Positions 19,933 through 28,779 of a stretch of DNA of 64,000 nt are shown in pieces. The notes under the pieces were generated by a model that ran no database searches, was not told the DNA's origin, and was given only the letters and a program-made list of their open reading frames with translations. Every line of letters begins with the position of its first letter. Within the stretch, counting starts at the first letter, position 1. The position numbers and the translations under genes are program-made. Origin of the DNA: Asanoa siamensis (GTDB lineage Bacteria > Actinomycetota > Actinomycetes > Mycobacteriales > Micromonosporaceae); NCBI RefSeq assembly GCF_016862555.1, contig NZ_BONE01000045.1, forward strand, positions 1 through 64,000, read 5' to 3'.

Positions 19933-21048
19933 GTGAAGGTCGGAATTCCACGCGAGGTGAAGAACCACGAGTACCGCGTGGCGATCACACCGGCGGGCGT
20001 CCACGAGTTCGCCCGCGCGGGTCACGAGGTCTTCGTCGAGTCCGGTGCCGGTCTCGGCTCGTCCATCACCGACGAGGAGTTCGCGGCCGCCGGCGCCACG
20101 ATCCTGCCGGGGCCCGACGAGGTCTGGAACACCGCCGACCTGGTGCTCAAGGTCAAGGAGCCGATCGCCGAGGAACACCACCGGATGCGCGAAGGCCAGG
20201 TGCTCTTCACCTACCTGCACCTCGCCGCGTCCAAGGAGTGCACCGACGCGCTGATCGAGCGCAAGGTCACCGGCATCGCGTACGAGACCGTCGAGACCGC
20301 CGACCACGCCCTCCCGCTGCTCGCCCCGATGTCGGAGGTGGCCGGCCGGCTCGCCCCGCAGGTCGGCGCGTACACCCTGATGCGCCAGGGCGGCGGCCGC
20401 GGCATCCTGATGGGCGGCGTCTCCGGCGTGTACGCGGCCAAGGTCGTCGTGATCGGCGCCGGCGTCTCCGGCATGAACGCGGCCGCGATAGCGCTCGGCA
20501 TGCAGGCCGAGGTGCTGCTGCTCGACCGCAACATCAACAAGCTCCGCCAGGCCGACGCGATCTACCAGGGCCACCTGCAGACCGTCGCGTCCAACGCGTA
20601 CGAGGTCGAGCGGGCGGTGCTCGACGCCGACATGGTGATCGGCGCGGTGCTGGTGCCCGGCGCCAAGGCCCCGACGCTGATCTCCAACGAGCTGGTCAGC
20701 CGGATGAAGCCGGGCAGCGTGCTCGTCGACATCTCGATCGACCAGGGCGGCTGCTTCGAGGACTCGCGCCCGACCACGCACGCGGACCCGACCTACAAGG
20801 TCCACGAGTCGATGTTCTACTGCGTGGCCAACATGCCCGGCGCCGTCCCGCACACCAGCACGTACGCGCTGACCAACGTCACGCTGCCGTACGCGCTGGA
20901 GCTGGCCAACCGCGGCTGGCGTGACGCGCTGCGCCGCGACCCGGCGCTCGCGCTGGGCCTGAACACCTTCGACGGCCAGGTCACCTACGGCCCGGTCGCG
21001 GAGGCGCACGGCATGAAGCACCTCCCGCTGGCCGAGGCCCTGGCCTGA
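19933..21048 (+). CDS. ald: Alanine dehydrogenase, 371 aa
   Basis: Reversible NAD-dependent deamination of L-alanine to pyruvate. Substrate residue R15 (NHEYRV), Lys near 74 (LKVKEP) and catalytic His near 96 (YLHLAAS) are visible, as is the NAD-binding [10 protein letters not shown] near 174 and the C-terminal [15 protein letters not shown]. Length is the family norm (371). The GTG at 19933 has GGGAGAGAAGG upstream. A TAGACT at 19864-19869 could be the -10 element. xerD begins within its last codons. Confidence 0.95.
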   Translation: MKVGIPREVKNHEYRVAITPAGVHEFARAGHEVFVESGAGLGSSITDEEFAAAGATILPGPDEVWNTADLVLKVKEPIAEEHHRMREGQVLFTYLHLAASKECTDALIERKVTGIAYETVETADHALPLLAPMSEVAGRLAPQVGAYTLMRQGGGRGILMGGVSGVYAAKVVVIGAGVSGMNAAAIALGMQAEVLLLDRNINKLRQADAIYQGHLQTVASNAYEVERAVLDADMVIGAVLVPGAKAPTLISNELVSRMKPGSVLVDISIDQGGCFEDSRPTTHADPTYKVHESMFYCVANMPGAVPHTSTYALTNVTLPYALELANRGWRDALRRDPALALGLNTFDGQVTYGPVAEAHGMKHLPLAEALA

Positions 21049-22016
21049 CCTCGCCGACCGCGACGTCCGCCGCCGGCGACGGTCCCGAACCGTCGCCGGC
21101 GCTGCGGCGCGCGGTCCGTGGTTATCTCGATCACCTGACCGTCGAGCGGGGCCTGTCCGGCAACACGCTCGCGTCCTACCGTCGTGATCTCGATCGCTAC
21201 CTGGTCACGCTGGCGGCGCGCGGAGTCGGCGATCTGGCCGCCGCCACGCCGGCCGAGATCGCGGGGCATGTCGCCGCGCTGCGCACCGGCGACGCGGACC
21301 ACCCGGCGCTGTCGGCGGCGTCCGCGGCCAGGGCCACCTCGGCGGTGCGCGGGCTGCACCGGTTCGCGGTCCGCGAGGGACTGGTGGCCGACGACGCCAG
21401 CCGTGACGTGAAGCCGCCGAGCCTGCCCCGCCGGCTGCCCAAGGCGCTCGAGGTCGACGAGGTGCTGCGGCTGCTCGAGTCGGTGCGCGGCGACGGGCCG
21501 CTGGAGTTGCGGGACCGAGCGCTGCTGGAGTTCCTCTACGGCACCGGGGCCCGGATCTCCGAGGCCGTCGGCGCGGCGGTCGACGACCTCGACCTGACCG
21601 GCGGGTCGGTGACCCTGCACGGCAAGGGCGGGCGGACGCGGATCGTGCCGGTGGGCGGCTACGCCCGCGCGGCGCTGGACGCCTACCTGGTGCGGGCCCG
21701 GCCGGCGCTGGCGGCGCGGGGGCCGGCGGTGTTCCTCAACGCCCGTGGTGGGCCGCTGTCGCGGCAGAGCGCGTGGGCGATCCTGCGGAAGGCCGCGGGC
21801 GCCGCGGGGCTGCCGGTCGAGGGCACGCGGGCCGTCTCGCCGCACACGTTGCGGCACTCGTACGCGACCCATCTGCTCGACGGCGGGGCCGACGTACGGG
21901 TGGTCCAGGAACTCCTCGGGCACGCGTCCGTGACCACGACGCAGGTATACACGTTGGTCACGGTGGAACGCCTGCGCGAGGTCTACGCCACCGCTCATCC
22001 ACGGGCACATAGCTGA
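21045..22016 (+). CDS. xerD: Tyrosine recombinase XerD, probable CTG start, 323 aa
   Basis: Resolves chromosome dimers with XerC at dif. N-terminal SAM-like domain begins [19 protein letters not shown]; catalytic residues are R170 (GARISEA), K194 (HGKGGRTR), H267 and R270 ([10 protein letters not shown]), H293 (LLGHASV) and nucleophile Y302. All are present. The frame has no ATG, GTG or TTG before 21345, which would delete the whole N-terminal domain; a CTG at 21045 overlaps the ald stop (CTGA) and yields the natural-looking [13 protein letters not shown] start. The start is inferred; the coding frame is certain. Confidence 0.85.
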   Translation: MTSPTATSAAGDGPEPSPALRRAVRGYLDHLTVERGLSGNTLASYRRDLDRYLVTLAARGVGDLAAATPAEIAGHVAALRTGDADHPALSAASAARATSAVRGLHRFAVREGLVADDASRDVKPPSLPRRLPKALEVDEVLRLLESVRGDGPLELRDRALLEFLYGTGARISEAVGAAVDDLDLTGGSVTLHGKGGRTRIVPVGGYARAALDAYLVRARPALAARGPAVFLNARGGPLSRQSAWAILRKAAGAAGLPVEGTRAVSPHTLRHSYATHLLDGGADVRVVQELLGHASVTTTQVYTLVTVERLREVYATAHPRAHS

Positions 22017-22028
22017 CACGCGCGTCTT

Positions 22029-22044
22029 GGCGTGTCGACACGCC
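22029..22044. promoter_or_regulatory. Perfect 16-bp palindrome between xerD and parA
   Basis: GGCGTGTCGACACGCC is self-complementary without a spacer, 13 bp after the xerD stop and 87 bp before the ParA-like start. It has no loop, so it is a poor terminator and a better dimeric protein-binding site. It does not resemble the parS consensus. Its role is unknown. Confidence 0.45.
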
Positions 22045-22130
22045 GATATGGTGCACCCGGGGTCGGTGGGACGTGGCGTACAGTCGGGACTCCGGCGCGG
22101 GACGTTCGTCGGGAGGGGGTAGGCAGGGAC

Positions 22131-23060
22131 ATGGCTGGCAACGGTGACCGTGCCGAGGCATGGACCTCGCAGCTCCGCGAGCAGCAGTCCGCCCTTGACC
22201 TCGGCGCCGAGCTCGGCCCGGCCGATCCGGCCGCCTACACGATGCGCAAGCCGATCCCCGAGCCGATGCCGCAGGACCGGCACGGCCCGGCGCGGATCAT
22301 CGCCCTGGCCAACCAGAAGGGCGGCGTGGGCAAGACCACGTCGACCATCAACCTGGGCGCGGCGCTCGCCGAATACGGCCGTCGTGTGCTGCTGGTCGAT
22401 TTCGACCCCCAGGGCGCGCTCTCGGTCGGCCTCGGCGTCAACCCGCACAACCTCGACCTGTCCGTCTACAACCTGCTCATGCAGGACGACGTCCACGCCG
22501 AGGACGTGCTGATCAAGACCGACGTCGCCGGGCTGCACCTGCTGCCCGCCAACATCGACCTGTCGGCCGCCGAGATCCAGCTCGTCAACGAGGTCGCCCG
22601 CGAGATGGCGCTGGCCCGGGTGCTGCGGTCGGTGCGCAAGGAATACGACTACATCCTGATCGACTGCCAGCCGTCGCTCGGCCTGCTGGCGATCAACGCG
22701 CTCACGGTGGCGCACGGCGTGCTGATCCCGCTGGAGTGCGAGTTCTTCAGCCTTCGGGGTGTCGCGCTGCTGCTCGACACCATCGACAAGGTGCGCGAGC
22801 GGCTCAACTTCGACCTCGAGCTCGAGGGCATCCTGGCGACCATGTACGACAGCCGCACCACCCACTGCCGCCAGGTGCTCCAGCGGGTGGTCGAGGCGTT
22901 CGGCGACAAGGTCTACCAGACCGTGATCACCAAGACGGTGAAGTTCCCCGAGTCGACGGTGGCCGGCGCGCCGATCACCACGCTCGATCCGGCCTCGTCC
23001 GGCGCCCGCAACTACCGTCAGCTCGCCCGAGAGGTCATCGCCGCGCAAGCCGAGCGTTGA
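22131..23060 (+). CDS. ParA/Soj-family ATPase linked to scpAB, 309 aa
   Basis: Deviant Walker A KGGVGKTT at 63-70 with signature lysine, A' motif LLVDFDPQGALS and Walker B-like DYILIDCQPSLG. The first 50 residues are a polar extension absent from classical ParA. The ATG at 22131 follows GGGAGGGGGTAGGCAGGG. It precedes scpA as the Rv1708-type paralogue does in mycobacteria; no parB is adjacent, so it is not the main ParA of the origin region. It probably acts with condensin loading or chromosome positioning; this is inference. Confidence 0.9.
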   Translation: MAGNGDRAEAWTSQLREQQSALDLGAELGPADPAAYTMRKPIPEPMPQDRHGPARIIALANQKGGVGKTTSTINLGAALAEYGRRVLLVDFDPQGALSVGLGVNPHNLDLSVYNLLMQDDVHAEDVLIKTDVAGLHLLPANIDLSAAEIQLVNEVAREMALARVLRSVRKEYDYILIDCQPSLGLLAINALTVAHGVLIPLECEFFSLRGVALLLDTIDKVRERLNFDLELEGILATMYDSRTTHCRQVLQRVVEAFGDKVYQTVITKTVKFPESTVAGAPITTLDPASSGARNYRQLAREVIAAQAER

Positions 23061-23115
23061 TCTGTTGATTCCCACCGGCGGGGCTGCCGGTGCTGACGGT
23101 GTTTGAGGTGTGGGC

Positions 23116-24087
23116 GTGAACGTCGCCGTTCCGGCGGTGGACTACGGTCGAACGGTGAGTGAACCCGGTGCGGCCGAATCGTCACCCCTTGTCGGGGGCG
23201 ATCCGGCATCCGTCGTCGTCGAGGGGTCCGTGCCCGTCGACGCCCTGACGACCGACGAGGCGCCCACGACCGGCTTCACCGTGCGGCTCGCCAACTTCAC
23301 CGGGCCGTTCGACCTGTTGCTGCAGCTCATCGGCAAGCACAAGCTCGACGTCACCGAGGTGGCGCTGAGCACGGTCACCGACGAGTTCATCGCCTACATC
23401 CGGGCGATGGGCGACGACTGGCCGCTCGACGAGGCCAGCGAGTTCCTCGTGGTGGCGGCGACGCTGCTCGACCTCAAGGCGGCCCGGCTGCTGCCCGCCG
23501 CCGCGGTCGAGAACGAGGAGGACCTGGCCCTGCTCGAGGCCCGCGACCTGCTGTTCGCCCGGCTCCTGCAATACAAGGCGTTCAAAGAGGCGGCCGCGCA
23601 CATCCAGGTGCTCGAGCAGGAGGGCGCCCGGCGCTGGCCGCGGGCGGTCACCATGGAGGCGCGGTACGCGGACGCGCTGCCCGAACTCGTCCTCGGCATC
23701 GGCCCGGCCCGGCTGCTGAAGCTCGCGATCAAGGCGATGTCGCCCAAGCCGACCCTGGCCCAGATGGTGTCGATCGCGCACATCCACGACGTCAAGGTCA
23801 GCGTGCGCGAGCACGCGATCGTCCTGCGCGACCGGATCCGCCTCTCCGGCACGGCGACGTTCCAGGTGCTGACCATCGACTGCCAGAGCACGCTCGAGGT
23901 GGTCGCCCGGTTCCTGGCGCTGTTGGAGCTCTACCGCGAGAACCTGATCGGCTTCGAGCAGGTGCAGGCGCTGGGGGAGCTGACCGTCCGCTGGATCGGC
24001 GGGGACGCGGTGGGCGAGATCAAGGTCGACGAGTACGCGGGAACCCCGGAGAAGCCGGCCGAAGAGGGCAAGGAGCAGGAAGAGTGA
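23116..24087 (+). CDS. scpA: Segregation and condensation protein ScpA, 323 aa
   Basis: Kleisin subunit that bridges SMC heads. The core runs from residue ~50: FTVRLANFTGPFDLLLQLI, KHKLDVTEVALSTVTDEFIAYI, ending in a winged helix (LLELYRENLIGFEQVQALGELTV in part). The first ~50 residues are a variable acidic leader. GTG at 23116 is favoured by GAGG seven bases upstream; GTGs at 23110 and 23155 are possible. scpB overlaps its stop by GTGA, so the two SMC partners are made together. Confidence 0.9.
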   Translation: MNVAVPAVDYGRTVSEPGAAESSPLVGGDPASVVVEGSVPVDALTTDEAPTTGFTVRLANFTGPFDLLLQLIGKHKLDVTEVALSTVTDEFIAYIRAMGDDWPLDEASEFLVVAATLLDLKAARLLPAAAVENEEDLALLEARDLLFARLLQYKAFKEAAAHIQVLEQEGARRWPRAVTMEARYADALPELVLGIGPARLLKLAIKAMSPKPTLAQMVSIAHIHDVKVSVREHAIVLRDRIRLSGTATFQVLTIDCQSTLEVVARFLALLELYRENLIGFEQVQALGELTVRWIGGDAVGEIKVDEYAGTPEKPAEEGKEQEE

Positions 24088-24914
24088 GCGATCGCGGCGG
24101 CACCGACCCGGGCCGCGAGTCGTCCCTGGCAGAGCAGGCAGCGTCGTGGGTGCCCCCGTGGGAACGCCCCCGCCCGGAAGCGGCACCGGCCGAGCCCGAG
24201 GAGCAGGATCTCGACGCGGCGGCCGAGGTGGCCGAGGCGCCGCCGGACGCCGTCCTGGTCGATCTCGCGGAGGAGGCCGACCCGGGTGCGGAGGACGCCG
24301 CCCCGGACGACGGTGCCGCCGCGCCCCCGCCCGATCAACCGGATGACGAACCCCCGCTGGCTGTCATCGACGACGACGAGCTGCGCGGCGCTCTGGAGGC
24401 GATCCTGCTCGTCGTCGACGAGCCCGTCCAGGAGATCGTGCTCGCGCAGATCCTGGAACAGCCGACCGAGCGCGTGGCGGCGGCGCTGGAGACGATCTCG
24501 GCCGGCTACACCGCGGCCGGGCACGGGTTCGAGCTGCGCCGGATCGCCGGCGGGTGGCGGCTCTACACCCATCCGCGGTACGCGGACTACGTCGAGCGGT
24601 TCGTCCTCGACGGGCAGTCGGTGCGGCTCACCCAGGCGGCGCTGGAGACCCTCGCGGTGATCGCCTACAAGCAGCCGGTGACCCGTTCCAGGATCTCCGC
24701 GATCCGGGGCGTCAACTGCGACGGCGTGGTGCGCACACTCACCTCGCGCGGCCTCATCCAGGAGGCCGGCACGGAGCCCGAGACGGGCGCGTACCTTTAC
24801 CGGACGACGGCGCTGTTCCTGGAGAAGCTCGGGCTCGACTCGGTCGACCAGCTTCCGGACCTCGCGCCGTTCCTTCCTGACGACGTCGACGAGGTGGCAG
24901 ATGGCGAACGCTGA
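24084..24914 (+). CDS. scpB: Segregation and condensation protein ScpB, 276 aa
   Basis: Winged-helix dimer that binds ScpA in the SMC complex. The core begins near residue 92 (LRGALEAILLVVDEPVQ) with the two winged helices and the hallmark ALETLAVIAYKQPVTRSRI. The first ~90 residues are acidic and Pro/Ala-rich, longer than in firmicute ScpB but usual for actinobacteria. GTG overlaps scpA; the last 14 bp overlap the rluB start, so translation is coupled along scpA-scpB-rluB. Confidence 0.92.
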   Translation: MSDRGGTDPGRESSLAEQAASWVPPWERPRPEAAPAEPEEQDLDAAAEVAEAPPDAVLVDLAEEADPGAEDAAPDDGAAAPPPDQPDDEPPLAVIDDDELRGALEAILLVVDEPVQEIVLAQILEQPTERVAAALETISAGYTAAGHGFELRRIAGGWRLYTHPRYADYVERFVLDGQSVRLTQAALETLAVIAYKQPVTRSRISAIRGVNCDGVVRTLTSRGLIQEAGTEPETGAYLYRTTALFLEKLGLDSVDQLPDLAPFLPDDVDEVADGER

Positions 24915-25632
24915 GCGGGAGCGCCTGCAGAAGGTGCTGGCCAGCGCCGGTGTGGGGTCCCGCCGGGCCTGTGAGGACCTGATCTTCCGGGGCCGGGTCA
25001 TGGTCGACGGCAAGGTCGCCCAGCTCGGCGACAAGGTCGACCCGGTCAGGGCCGAGATCTACGTCGACGGGCAGCGGGTGGTGGCCGACCAGAACCTGGT
25101 CTACCTCGCGTTCAACAAGCCCCGCGGCGTGGTCTCGACCATGGCCGACGAGAAGGGCCGGACCGCGCTCGCCGAGTTCCTCGACCGGGTGGACCAGCGG
25201 GTCTACCACGTCGGGCGGCTCGACACCGACAGCGAGGGCCTGCTGCTGCTGACCAACGACGGCACGCTCGCGCACAAGCTGATGCATCCCTCGTTCGGGG
25301 TGCCGAAGACCTACGTGCTGGAGATCCCGGGGCCGCTGCCGCGGGCGGTCGGCCGCCAGTTGCTGTCCGGCGTCGAGCTCGAGGACGGCCCGGCCAAGGT
25401 CGACAAGTTCCGGCTCGTCGACGCGTTCGCCCGGTCCGCCCAGATCGAGATCGTGATCCACGAGGGGCGCAACCGGATCGTCCGGCGGATGATGGACGCC
25501 GTCGGGCACCCGGTCAACCGGCTCGTCCGCACCGCCATCGGCCCGATCCGGCTCGGCGACCTCAAGCCGGGCCGCACCCGGCGGCTCACGAACGCCGAGG
25601 TCGCGGCTCTGTTCAAGGCCGTCGAAGACTGA
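24901..25632 (+). CDS. rluB: RluB-type 23S rRNA pseudouridine synthase, 243 aa
   Basis: S4 RNA-binding domain at residues 5-60 (RLQKVLASAGVGSRRACEDLI in part), then the RsuA/RluB catalytic domain with the nucleophile Asp108 in GRLDTDSEGLLLLTNDG and the conserved EGRNRIVRRMMDAVGHPV. Isomerises a uridine in 23S rRNA helix 89/90. Starts inside the end of scpB. Gene order scpB-rluB-cmk-der is standard in actinobacteria. Confidence 0.93.
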   Translation: MANAERERLQKVLASAGVGSRRACEDLIFRGRVMVDGKVAQLGDKVDPVRAEIYVDGQRVVADQNLVYLAFNKPRGVVSTMADEKGRTALAEFLDRVDQRVYHVGRLDTDSEGLLLLTNDGTLAHKLMHPSFGVPKTYVLEIPGPLPRAVGRQLLSGVELEDGPAKVDKFRLVDAFARSAQIEIVIHEGRNRIVRRMMDAVGHPVNRLVRTAIGPIRLGDLKPGRTRRLTNAEVAALFKAVED

Positions 25633-25678
25633 TTCCGCCGACCAGGCAGAATGGGTGCTGACGGCGCGAGGAGGAACG

Positions 25679-26347
25679 GTGGCAGACGAGTTGGCGAACG
25701 GTCGGTGCGTGGTGGCCGTGGACGGACCGTCGGGTTCCGGCAAATCCACCGTTTCCCGGCGATTGGCGTCCGCGCTGAACGCGCGGTACCTCGACACCGG
25801 GGCCATGTACCGGGCGGTGACCTGGGCGGTGCTGCGCTACGGCGTGGATCTCACCGACGTCGAGGGCATCGCCAAGGTCGCGGGTGAGCTCGACCTGGTG
25901 ATCGGCACCGACCCGGTGGCGCCGCACGTGCGGGCCGACGGGGTCGACGTCGACGTCGACATCCGCGGTCCCGAGGTGACCGCCGCGGTGTCCGCGGTGG
26001 CGGCGGTGCCCGCGGTGCGCAAGCTCCTGGTCGACCGGCAGCGTGAGTTGATCGACGAGGCCGGCCGGATCGTGGTCGAGGGCCGCGACATCGGCGCGGT
26101 CGTGGCGCCCGACGCCGACCTCAAGGTCTACCTGACCGCGTCCGCGGACGCCCGGGCCCGGCGCCGGTCGCTGGAGACCACCGCGTCCGTCGACGACACC
26201 CACGCCGACCTGCTGCGCCGCGACACGCTCGACTCGACCCGCGCGACCGACCCGCTGCAGCAGGCCGCCGACGCGGTCGAGCTCGACACCACCGCGATGG
26301 GCATCGACGAGGTCGTCGCCCGGCTGCGCGCCATGGTGACGGCATGA
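25679..26347 (+). CDS. cmk: Cytidylate kinase, 222 aa
   Basis: Phosphorylates (d)CMP to (d)CDP with ATP. P-loop GPSGSGKS at 16-23, [15 protein letters not shown] substrate motif, and the CMP-contact region [20 protein letters not shown] with ARARRR near 160. The GTG at 25679 follows GAGGAGGAA with ideal spacing, so it beats the TTG/GTG further upstream. Its stop overlaps the der ATG by 4 bp. Confidence 0.95.
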   Translation: MADELANGRCVVAVDGPSGSGKSTVSRRLASALNARYLDTGAMYRAVTWAVLRYGVDLTDVEGIAKVAGELDLVIGTDPVAPHVRADGVDVDVDIRGPEVTAAVSAVAAVPAVRKLLVDRQRELIDEAGRIVVEGRDIGAVVAPDADLKVYLTASADARARRRSLETTASVDDTHADLLRRDTLDSTRATDPLQQAADAVELDTTAMGIDEVVARLRAMVTA

Positions 26348-27726
26348 TCCCCGAGATGTCCGCCGTGGACGTCGAGGACACCGGTCCCGTCCCCGTGGTC
26401 GCCGTCGTCGGTCGTCCCAACGTCGGCAAGTCCACGCTGGTCAACCGGATCATCGGCCGCCGCCAGGCCGTCGTCGAGGACACCCCGGGCGTGACCCGCG
26501 ACCGGGTGCCCTACGACGCGCAGTGGAACGGCCGGCAGTTCACGGTCGTCGACACCGGCGGCTGGGAGCCCGACGCCCGCGACCGGGCGAAGGCGATCGC
26601 GATGCAGGCCGAGATCGCCGTGCAGACCGCCGACGTCGTGCTGTTCGTGGTCGACGCGACGGTCGGCTCGACCGACGTCGACGAGGCCGCGGTCAAGATG
26701 CTGCGCCGCAGCAACAAGCCGGTGATCCTGGTCGCCAACAAGGCCGACAACAGCCGGATCGAGCTGGAGGCCGTCTCGCTCTGGTCGCTCGGCCTCGGCG
26801 AGCCCCACGTGGTCTCCGCCCTGCACGGCCGGGGCTCCGGCGACCTGCTCGACCTGATCCTCGACGCGATGCCGGAGCCGGCGCCGCGGGTCGACGAGGA
26901 CGGCCCGCGCGGCCCGCGCCGGGTGGCCCTGGTCGGCCGGCCCAACGTCGGCAAGTCCTCGCTGCTCAACAAGCTGGCCAAGGAGGAGCGCGCGGTCGTC
27001 GACTCGGTCGCGGGCACCACCGTCGACCCCGTCGACTCGCTGGTCGGCATCGGCGGCGAGACCTGGCAGCTCGTCGACACGGCCGGCCTGCGCAAGCGGG
27101 TCAGCCACGCGAGCGGCACCGAATACTACGCGTCGCTGCGCACGGCGGGCGCGATCGAGGCCGCCGAGGTGGCGGTCGTGCTGCTCGACGCGGCCGAGCC
27201 GATCAGCGAGCAGGACCAGCGGATCCTGACGATGGTGGTCGAGGCCGGCCGGGCCCTGGTCATCGCGTTCAACAAGTGGGACCTCGTCGACGACGACCGC
27301 CGCTACCAGCTCGAGAAGGAGATCGACCGCGAGCTCAAACGGATCCCGTGGGCGATCCGGGTCAACATCTCCGCGAAGACCGGCCGCGCCGTCGACAAGC
27401 TCGCCCCGGCGCTGCGCCGCGCGCTCGAGTCCTGGGAGACCCGGGTGCCGACCGGCCAGCTCAACCAGTGGCTGGCGGCGCTCGTGCAGGAGACCCCGCA
27501 CCCGGTCCGCGGTGGGCGGGCCCCGCGGGTGCTCTTCGCCACCCAGGCCGGCACCCGGCCGCCGCGCTTCGTGCTGTTCACCACGGGCCCGCTCGACGCC
27601 GGTTACCTGCGCTTCGTCGAGCGCAAGCTGCGCGAGGAGTTCGGCTTCGCGGGCAGCCCGGTCGAGGTGACCGTCAAGCCGCGCAAGAAGGCCGGCCCGG
27701 GCGGTCGGGGCAAGGCGCACGGGTGA
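26344..27726 (+). CDS. der: Ribosome-associated GTPase Der (EngA), 460 aa
   Basis: Two tandem GTPase domains with P-loops GRPNVGKS at 23-30 and again at 198-205, followed by the KH-like domain and a basic C-terminus ([16 protein letters not shown]). DTGGWE and DTAGLRKR are the two switch II G3 motifs. Needed for 50S subunit maturation. The ATG overlaps cmk (ATGA). Ends the essential core block; an OsmC gene follows after 12 bp. Confidence 0.96.
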   Translation: MIPEMSAVDVEDTGPVPVVAVVGRPNVGKSTLVNRIIGRRQAVVEDTPGVTRDRVPYDAQWNGRQFTVVDTGGWEPDARDRAKAIAMQAEIAVQTADVVLFVVDATVGSTDVDEAAVKMLRRSNKPVILVANKADNSRIELEAVSLWSLGLGEPHVVSALHGRGSGDLLDLILDAMPEPAPRVDEDGPRGPRRVALVGRPNVGKSSLLNKLAKEERAVVDSVAGTTVDPVDSLVGIGGETWQLVDTAGLRKRVSHASGTEYYASLRTAGAIEAAEVAVVLLDAAEPISEQDQRILTMVVEAGRALVIAFNKWDLVDDDRRYQLEKEIDRELKRIPWAIRVNISAKTGRAVDKLAPALRRALESWETRVPTGQLNQWLAALVQETPHPVRGGRAPRVLFATQAGTRPPRFVLFTTGPLDAGYLRFVERKLREEFGFAGSPVEVTVKPRKKAGPGGRGKAHG

Positions 27727-27738
27727 CATGATCACCCG

Positions 27739-28152
27739 ATGGGTTACCACGTAGAGGTCGAGCGCACCGACGACGGGGGATACGTCGCCCGCAACGGGCG
27801 CGGCGCCGAGATCCGCTTCGGCACCGCGGACGGCGCCGACTTCACCCCCGTCGAGTTGCTGCTGGCGGCGCTCGGCGGCTGCAACATCGTCACCGTCGAG
27901 CCGCTGACCGCGCAGCGCGGGCACCGGCTGGCCAAGCTGGCGGCGGTGCTCGATGCGGAGAAGGTGAAGCCCAACCGGCTGGGCGCGATCACCATGACCT
28001 ACGACGTGGCCCTACCGCCGGACGACGCCGAGGCCGAACCCGTGTTCCGGGCGGTCGCGGAGCGGGTGCACGAGCGGCACTGCACGGTCAGCACCGCGCT
28101 GCGCGAGCAGACGACGGTCGACGTCGAGATTCCGGAAACGCTGACCCCGTAA
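27739..28152 (+). CDS. OsmC/Ohr-family peroxide-detoxifying protein, 137 aa
   Basis: Two-cysteine OsmC fold: C48 in LLAALGGCN and C115 in ERHCTVS, the catalytic thiol pair that reduces organic hydroperoxides in known members. The protein is at the short end of the family and belongs to the OsmC-like rather than the Ohr group by its N-terminus GYHVEVERTDDGGY. Cytoplasmic homodimer expected. It follows der closely and may be read through from that operon. Confidence 0.9.
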   Translation: MGYHVEVERTDDGGYVARNGRGAEIRFGTADGADFTPVELLLAALGGCNIVTVEPLTAQRGHRLAKLAAVLDAEKVKPNRLGAITMTYDVALPPDDAEAEPVFRAVAERVHERHCTVSTALREQTTVDVEIPETLTP

Positions 28153-28177
28153 AGGTTCGCAACGGTAGTTTCCGGAC

Positions 28178-28702
28178 ATGCCGGCCCTGACACCCCGAGA
28201 GGTGCGGCTGGCGGTCACGGAGAGCACCGTCCTGGGCCTGTCCTGCCTGCTGACCTTCTGGTTGGTCAGCGACGTGCTGACCCGCGTCTACGTCGACAGC
28301 CGCGACAGCGACCTGCTCGGCGGCATGTGGGCGACGCTCGCGACGATCTTCGTCAGCCGGGCCTCGTTCCGGGAGAGCCTCGCGGCGGGCCTCTCCCGGA
28401 TGTCCGCGACCGGGATCAGCTTCGTGATCTGCCTCGTCTACCTGGTCTTCCTCGGCTTCAACCTCTGGGCGTACGCCCTGCTCATCGGCATCTCCGCGGC
28501 GGCCGCGCTGCTGCTGGGCCGACCGGGCGACGCGACCACGGCCGCGATCACCACGGCCGTGGTGCTGGTGGTGGCCGAGATCAGCCCGTTGGACCCGTGG
28601 CAGCAGCCGATCCTGCGCCTGATCGACACGCTGGTCGGCGTGATCGTGGGCGTCGGCACGGCCTGGCTCTCCCTCAGATTCGTCCACCCGCATATCCGCT
28701 AG
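28178..28702 (+). CDS. FUSC-like (aromatic acid exporter-type) membrane protein, 174 aa
   Basis: Four to six hydrophobic helices: one at 17-35, two at 62-105, two at 110-165. The arrangement GGMWATLATIFVSRASFRESLAAGLSRMSATG resembles the N-terminal FUSC module of aromatic acid exporters, here as a short stand-alone protein. The charged tail FVHPHIR is cytoplasmic. The ATG at 28178 lies 25 bp after the OsmC stop. Substrate unknown; the assignment rests on fold pattern only. Confidence 0.7.
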   Translation: MPALTPREVRLAVTESTVLGLSCLLTFWLVSDVLTRVYVDSRDSDLLGGMWATLATIFVSRASFRESLAAGLSRMSATGISFVICLVYLVFLGFNLWAYALLIGISAAAALLLGRPGDATTAAITTAVVLVVAEISPLDPWQQPILRLIDTLVGVIVGVGTAWLSLRFVHPHIR

Positions 28703-28779
28703 TGCGAGATCACATTTCGTGATGGTTCGCTTCGCGGCATTCTGGAGTGGTCCAGCACGCTCCGACGGGGGGAGAAGCG

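Noticed and set aside
22131-24914. ParA-scpA-scpB neighbourhood as a novel segregation system
   Set aside because: This order is the known conserved actinobacterial arrangement (as in mycobacteria).
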